Shown: in pieces, positions 5,672 through 9,038 of the stretch | Position numbering within the stretch: the stretch's first letter is position 1 | Layout: the number at the start of each line of letters is the position of its first letter | Source of the DNA: JAJNBA01 sp035696925 | GTDB taxonomy: Bacteria; Actinomycetota; UBA4738; HRBIN12 | Assembly (NCBI GenBank): GCA_035696925.1 | Contig: DASSDW010000145.1 | Coordinates: forward strand, 1 to 9,038 | Reading direction: 5' to 3' | Length of the DNA stretch: 9,038 nt | Notes under the pieces: generated by a model | What the model saw: only the letters and a program-made list of their open reading frames with translations | Told to the model about the DNA's origin: nothing | The model's database searches: none | Translations under genes and position numbers: made by a program

Positions 5672-5920
5672 GTGGACGACGCTTCCGATCGGCTCCTGCG
5701 GGTCATCGAGGAGTACGAACGAGTGGCAGAGGCGGTCACTGCCGACGACGCGGTCCGCACCTTCGACGAGACGACCCTGCAGCTCTTCTGGCAACGCTGG
5801 CCGCACGTGAGCTCGTGGGGTGGCGCGCTCTGGCGTCAGCTGAACGACGATCTGGCCGATCCCGCCACCCCCGCCGGGGATCTCGAAACCCATGAGGTCG
5901 GCGGCGAGGGCGGCGGTTGA
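5672..5920 (+). CDS. Small acidic protein of unknown function
   Basis: This encodes 82 residues if it starts at the GTG at 5672, chosen because AGGAGG ends 7 nt upstream. GTG 5666 would add two residues. The N-terminal half (about 1-38) looks like an acidic, amphipathic helix pair (RLLRVIEEYERVAEAV, then an aspartate-rich turn). The middle is rich in tryptophan (FWQRWPH, SSWGGALW, about 40-56). The last 20 residues are low-complexity, rich in Asp, Glu and Gly, and end GGEGGG. There is no signal peptide, membrane segment or metal motif. I do not recognise a family. The strong SD and tight packing (27 bp after nfo, 22 bp before the CBS gene) support a real gene in the same transcription unit. 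Its role is unknown. Confidence 0.62.
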   Translation: MDDASDRLLRVIEEYERVAEAVTADDAVRTFDETTLQLFWQRWPHVSSWGGALWRQLNDDLADPATPAGDLETHEVGGEGGG

Positions 5921-5942
5921 GATGGAGGCCTGAGGAGAGGAC

Positions 5943-6326
5943 ATGGCCACACTGAGGGAGATCATGACGCCGGAGGTGTTCTCGACCACCGCGAGCACGC
6001 CCGTCGCGGACGTCGCGGCCAGCATGTTGAAGGGGCGGTTCGGGTCGGCGTTGGTGATGGAGGGATCCACGTTGATGGGGATCTTCACGGAACGCGACGT
6101 GCTCCGCGCCGCCGCCGCGCGCGCGGATCTGACCTCGTCCCGCGTCGCCGACTGGATGACCGGAGATCCGGTCACCGCGAGTCCCGACATGGAGACCGGT
6201 GAGGCCACCGAGATCATGATGAGTCAAGGCTTCCGCCACCTGCCGGTGGTGGACGGGACGACCATCGCGGGCATCGTGAGCTTCCGGGACATCCTGAGGA
6301 CCCGCATCCGGCGCGTCACGCCGTGA
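5943..6326 (+). CDS. Two-CBS-domain protein
   Basis: This 127-residue protein consists almost entirely of a tandem CBS pair (Bateman module). The first repeat covers about residues 7-58, from IMTPEVFSTTAST to GIFTERDVLR (46-55). The second covers about 68-121, from VADWMTGDPVTASP through RHLPVVDG to GIVSFRDILR (110-119). Such modules bind AMP, ATP, S-adenosylmethionine or NAD and act as small-molecule sensors, usually as dimers; stand-alone versions often regulate a partner in trans. The [ST]x[RK]D-type ribose-phosphate motifs are present as TERD and SFRD. There is no fused enzyme domain and no membrane segment, so it is probably cytosolic. GAGGAG lies shortly before the ATG. It lies between the small acidic protein and the large membrane protein on the same strand. 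The ligand and partner cannot be told from the sequence. Confidence 0.95.
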   Translation: MATLREIMTPEVFSTTASTPVADVAASMLKGRFGSALVMEGSTLMGIFTERDVLRAAAARADLTSSRVADWMTGDPVTASPDMETGEATEIMMSQGFRHLPVVDGTTIAGIVSFRDILRTRIRRVTP

Positions 6327-6384
6327 CGGGGTCCGAGGACGGGACGACGATCTTCGACGTCAGATCCGGGCGTTCGCCGACGAC

Positions 6385-8238
6385 GTGAACGAAGGGATCG
6401 AGCGAGAGGGCCGAGGTGTCGCTCCGGAACGCTCGTTCACGAAGAAGCCCTGGTTCGAGGTCCTGATCGCGGTGGTGCTCCCCGCGGGGGTCGTCGCGGC
6501 GATCTATCTCACGCCGTTCGTGACCGATCCTTCGACGATGCCGTTCGGCGTGGACACGTCCACCTATATCTGGCGGACCAACGTCGTCCACGATCTGGGG
6601 ATCGCGTCCCTCACTCCGGACGTGACGAACGCCCCCAAGCCTCTGGGCGATCGCCCCGGATATCCCCTCGTGCTGAGCCTGCTCCGATCGGCGACGGGCT
6701 TCTCGTCCCTGTCGCTGATGTGGTTGACGCCGGCTCTCTTCTCGGCCGCGCTGGGTCTCGCCGCCGGCTCGCTCGCCTCCGATGGGGCACTGGAGCGACG
6801 CGTCCGCTCCGGCGCCATCGCCGTCGCGGTCGGTGGCTCGGCCTTCGTCGCGTGGACGGCCGTCGGCTACGCCGCGAATCTCGCGCTCGATGTGGTCGCG
6901 ATGGCGGCTGCCGTCATGGCGCTCGAGGTCGCCCGCGGTCGCCGCGGCGTCTGGGCCGGAGCCGTCCTCGTCGTCGCGGCGGTCCTCCTGCATTGGATGT
7001 TCGCGCTCCTGCTCGTCGCGGTCCTGGGGGTGACGGCCGTGATCCGCTCCGTTCGCCTCCGCGACGAACGGGATCGATCGCCTCGCATAGCCCTCGGGAG
7101 GCTCGCCCGGATGCTCGCGATCGGCACGGTGGTCGGTGTGATCGGTCTCCTCCTCCTCGCGCCGCAGCGCCCCGCACGTCTGCCCGAGGTCGATCCCGCC
7201 CGCCCAGGCCCCGCGGGGAGGGTGGAGCTGCGCCTCCCGGCCCTCGCCCTTCCGGTCACGATCCCGCTCGCCGCCATCGGGTCAGCGCTCCTCGTCTCCG
7301 ATCGGAGGCGTCGGACCGCCGGGCTCCTCCTGGGCACCTGGGCATCCCTCGCGGTCATCAGCGTCGTGGCCTGGTTCCTCCTCGACCTGCCGCTCCCTCC
7401 CTACCGTTGGGCCGGATTCGCTCTCGGGATCCCGATCGCGATCGTGCTCGGAGCGTTCGCGGCCGGCGACCTCCTCGTACCACGCGGTCGGCGCCTCCTC
7501 GCCTCCCTCGCCGTCGCGGGAGCGCTCGCGGTGGGGGTCGGTCTCGCGGGAGCCGGTGCATCCGTGTGGTGGAGCCGGGAGCCGACCCTGGCCGCGGACG
7601 AGTTCGGACAGCTCCGCACCCTCTCGTCCTACGTCGGATCGCTGTCCCCGCAGACGCGGATCGTGATCCTGATCGAGCCGTACCGGGAGCGGGCTCCCTT
7701 CAACCGTGCGTGGACGGGGTTGCCGGCGGACCGACTCCGCTTCACTACGATGATCCCCGCGAGGATCGACGAGCGCGCCCCCGATCTCGGACTCCCCCCC
7801 GCCGCCCGCGAACGTCCGGGGACCGTCGTGGTCTCCCTGGATGCCTACCGGGAACCACCGGGCGTCGGACGCTCCCTCGGCCCGGGCGTCCACCTCATCT
7901 CCGGTCCCGATCCCGATGGCGTCCAGGTCGGGGCGCCGCCGCGGGCACCACCTCCCGTCCATCTCGCCGCATCGGTGGTGGTCCTCCTCGGACTGTTGGC
8001 CTTCAGCGGCGGGGGGTGGGCATCCCTCACCGATCTGCCCGGCATCGGCGTCGCATCCGTGGCTCCGGCGTTCGGCGTCGCGATCCTGACCTCGGTCGGG
8101 CTCCTGGCCAGTCGCGCCGGCGTCCCGCTCCACCCGCCCTGGGGAACGGTTCTCGTCGCCGCCGTGGGGATCGCGGGGTGGTTGGCGGCGTTCGCGCGGC
8201 GGGGCCGTGCGCCCGCCGGCGAGGACGGGTCGGGCTAG
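6385..8238 (+). CDS. Large multi-pass membrane protein, possibly GT-C-like
   Basis: This 617-residue protein has about 12 predicted membrane segments, judged from runs of Ala, Val, Leu and Ile. The first is at about 26-46. Most of the rest lie before about residue 395, then there is a soluble, probably extracytoplasmic, region of about 130 residues. Three more segments close the protein. After the first segment comes FGVDTSTYIWR (54-64), whose Asp57 in the first outer loop is placed like the catalytic acid of GT-C glycosyltransferases that use polyprenyl-phosphate sugars. PGYPLVLSLL follows, also common in that fold. These are weak hints, so a GT-C-like transferase is inference. The GTG at 6385 is the only candidate before the first membrane segment, but no clear SD precedes it. 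The preceding gap is 58 bp. The stop codon is shared, in a CTAG, with the convergent molybdopterin gene. An uncharacterised transporter-like or integral membrane protein is the alternative. Confidence 0.85.
   Translation: MNEGIEREGRGVAPERSFTKKPWFEVLIAVVLPAGVVAAIYLTPFVTDPSTMPFGVDTSTYIWRTNVVHDLGIASLTPDVTNAPKPLGDRPGYPLVLSLLRSATGFSSLSLMWLTPALFSAALGLAAGSLASDGALERRVRSGAIAVAVGGSAFVAWTAVGYAANLALDVVAMAAAVMALEVARGRRGVWAGAVLVVAAVLLHWMFALLLVAVLGVTAVIRSVRLRDERDRSPRIALGRLARMLAIGTVVGVIGLLLLAPQRPARLPEVDPARPGPAGRVELRLPALALPVTIPLAAIGSALLVSDRRRRTAGLLLGTWASLAVISVVAWFLLDLPLPPYRWAGFALGIPIAIVLGAFAAGDLLVPRGRRLLASLAVAGALAVGVGLAGAGASVWWSREPTLAADEFGQLRTLSSYVGSLSPQTRIVILIEPYRERAPFNRAWTGLPADRLRFTTMIPARIDERAPDLGLPPAARERPGTVVVSLDAYREPPGVGRSLGPGVHLISGPDPDGVQVGAPPRAPPPVHLAASVVVLLGLLAFSGGGWASLTDLPGIGVASVAPAFGVAILTSVGLLASRAGVPLHPPWGTVLVAAVGIAGWLAAFARRGRAPAGEDGSG
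8235..8238. other. CTAG shared by two convergent stop codons
   Basis: The palindrome CTAG contains the TAG of the plus-strand membrane gene (8236-8238) and, on the other strand, the TAG of the molybdopterin gene (8237-8235). The two genes overlap by four bases, tail to tail. There is no room between them for a terminator, so each transcript must run into the other gene. Confidence 0.95.
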
Positions 8239-8858
8239 GGCTCCAACTCCGCCCGTGGACCCTCTTGATACGAGTACCGCTCCTCGCCGAACGGCTCGGC
8301 GTGGACGTGGTAGCCGCGCACCTCCCAGAAGCCACGCTTGTTCTCGTCGACGAACTCGAGCCGGGTGAGCCACTTCGCGCTCTTCCAGGCGTACCGCTTC
8401 GGCACGACCAGCCGGAGCGGCCACCCGTGCTCCGGCTCGAGGTCCTGTCCCCCGTTCGCCCACGCGACCAGGACGTCGTCGTCGCTCATCGCCTCGAGGG
8501 AGAGGTTCGACGTGTAGCCGTACTCGCAGTGGGCGATCACCCACTTCGCTTCCGATGTGGGCTTCGCGAGCTCGAGCAACGTCCGGAACGCGACCCCGTG
8601 CCAGGAGTTGTCCAGCGTCGTCCAGCCGGTCACGCAGTGCATGTCGGCCGGCACATCGACGTTCGGCAGGGCGCGGAGCTCCTGATAGGAGAGCGTCACG
8701 GGATTCTCCACCAGTCCGGTGAGCTCCAGGTCCCAGTTCGTGCCGTCGAAGGCGGGGATCGGTCCGTAGTGCAGGACCGGCCAGGTCTTCACCAACCGCT
8801 GCCCCGGCGGGATGCGCCCGGCGATCTCCGGCGGATAGGTCTTCGAGAACAGGGCCAT
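8235..8858 (-). CDS. Cytosolic sulfite-oxidase-like molybdopterin oxidoreductase
   Basis: This 207-residue protein is a single sulfite-oxidase-fold molybdopterin domain. The Mo-ligand cysteine is Cys75 in ADMHCVTGW (71-79). Other family marks are the LTGLVENP strand (46-53), LSYQELRALP (56-65), HCEYGYTSNL (110-119), HGWPLRLVVP (144-153) and WKSAKWL (158-164). There is no Tat signal peptide, unlike the exported methionine sulfoxide reductase MsrP, and no haem or dimerisation domain, unlike full sulfite oxidases. It should therefore act in the cytosol, with electron partner and substrate unknown. AAGGA lies 5 nt before the ATG. The ATG overlaps the stop of the upstream threonine-aldolase-like gene by one base (TGATG), so the two are translationally coupled. 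The gene converges with the large membrane gene and their stop codons overlap. The family call is secure; the substrate is not. Confidence 0.95.
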   Translation of the reverse strand: MALFSKTYPPEIAGRIPPGQRLVKTWPVLHYGPIPAFDGTNWDLELTGLVENPVTLSYQELRALPNVDVPADMHCVTGWTTLDNSWHGVAFRTLLELAKPTSEAKWVIAHCEYGYTSNLSLEAMSDDDVLVAWANGGQDLEPEHGWPLRLVVPKRYAWKSAKWLTRLEFVDENKRGFWEVRGYHVHAEPFGEERYSYQEGPRAELEP

Positions 8859-9038
8859 CAGCGTCCTTTCTCCGACGCGAGCTCGCGCCAGGCATCAAGC
8901 GCGGCGGCGACGCCGGCGTCGTCGACATCGAGGTGCGTGACCATCCGGATCTTCCCGCCCGAATGCGTGACGCCCACGCCGAGGGCGGCCAACCGCTCGA
9001 TCGTCTCGAGCATCGGCATCCCCACGGCTTCGGTGTCG
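8858..9038 (-). CDS. Threonine-aldolase-like PLP enzyme, C-terminal fragment
   Basis: Only the last 59 residues are in the window; the gene continues past the right edge. The fragment includes MLETIERLAALGVGVTHSGG (about residues 9-28) and then KIRMVTHLDVDDAGVAAAL (29-47). The R-x-VTH-x-DV pattern near the C-terminus is typical of low-specificity L-threonine aldolases (fold-type I PLP enzymes), which cleave L-threonine or allo-threonine to glycine and acetaldehyde. The PLP lysine lies outside the window, so activity cannot be confirmed; another GntG/threonine-aldolase-family enzyme is possible. Its TGA overlaps the ATG of the molybdopterin gene by one nucleotide, implying an operon of at least these two genes. 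The link between the two enzymes is not obvious. Confidence 0.82.
   Translation of the reverse strand, partial: DTEAVGMPMLETIERLAALGVGVTHSGGKIRMVTHLDVDDAGVAAALDAWRELASEKGR

Noticed and set aside
4799..6217. 472-codon minus-strand frame over nfo and the CBS gene
   Set aside because: The plus strand encodes two clear families here, and the antisense product shows no recognisable domain. Long antisense frames are common in GC-rich DNA.
7282..8928. 548-codon minus-strand frame across the membrane and molybdopterin genes
   Set aside because: It is Arg/Gly-rich shadow translation. The region is fully explained by the membrane gene and the molybdopterin gene in another frame.

Overview
The window is a gene-dense, very GC-rich stretch of bacterial chromosome. 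It has short gaps, overlapping start and stop codons, GTG starts and strong Shine-Dalgarno (SD) sequences. A four-PASTA PknB-type kinase, a soluble sulfite-oxidase-like enzyme and the codon bias point to an actinobacterium (Actinomycetota), possibly a deep-branching uncultured one. The genus cannot be told from this sequence. No mobile element, phage gene, CRISPR array, tRNA or rRNA was seen.

Left block, minus strand (about 1-2849). Transcription runs leftward from a membrane protein gene (2115-2849) that resembles M50 (site-2-protease-like) peptidases but lacks the catalytic Glu. A well-formed TPP riboswitch (about 2002-2096) follows, then thiE (1354-2001). The ATGA-overlapping next gene encodes a PurM/HypE/ThiL-fold 'AIR synthase-related' protein (281-1357). 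Last is the 5' end of a PfkB-family kinase, cut by the window edge (1-207). The riboswitch makes the part from thiE onward a thiamine-controlled unit. The PurM-fold protein is therefore a candidate thiamine-pathway enzyme of unknown reaction. The SD of thiE lies inside the aptamer itself, which suggests direct translational control.

Right block, plus strand (2931-8238). Starting about 80 bp from the divergent membrane gene, the order is a PknB-like Ser/Thr kinase, endonuclease IV (GTGA overlap with the kinase), a small unknown acidic protein, a two-CBS-domain protein, and a large multi-pass membrane protein that may be GT-C-like. The spacing suggests one transcription unit. The kinase reading frame has no ATG, GTG or TTG at the expected start. 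It has an AUC codon behind a textbook SD, and initiation there would give a protein of 625 residues.

Right end, minus strand (8235-9038). A coupled pair, the 3' end of a threonine-aldolase-like PLP enzyme and a cytosolic sulfite-oxidase-like molybdopterin protein, converges on the plus-strand block. The two convergent genes share a CTAG in which both stop codons lie.

The most useful points are the aptamer-embedded SD, the uncharacterised PurM-fold gene under thiamine control, the AUC start and the degenerate M50-like protein. I did not find a clear multi-gene system that is wholly new.
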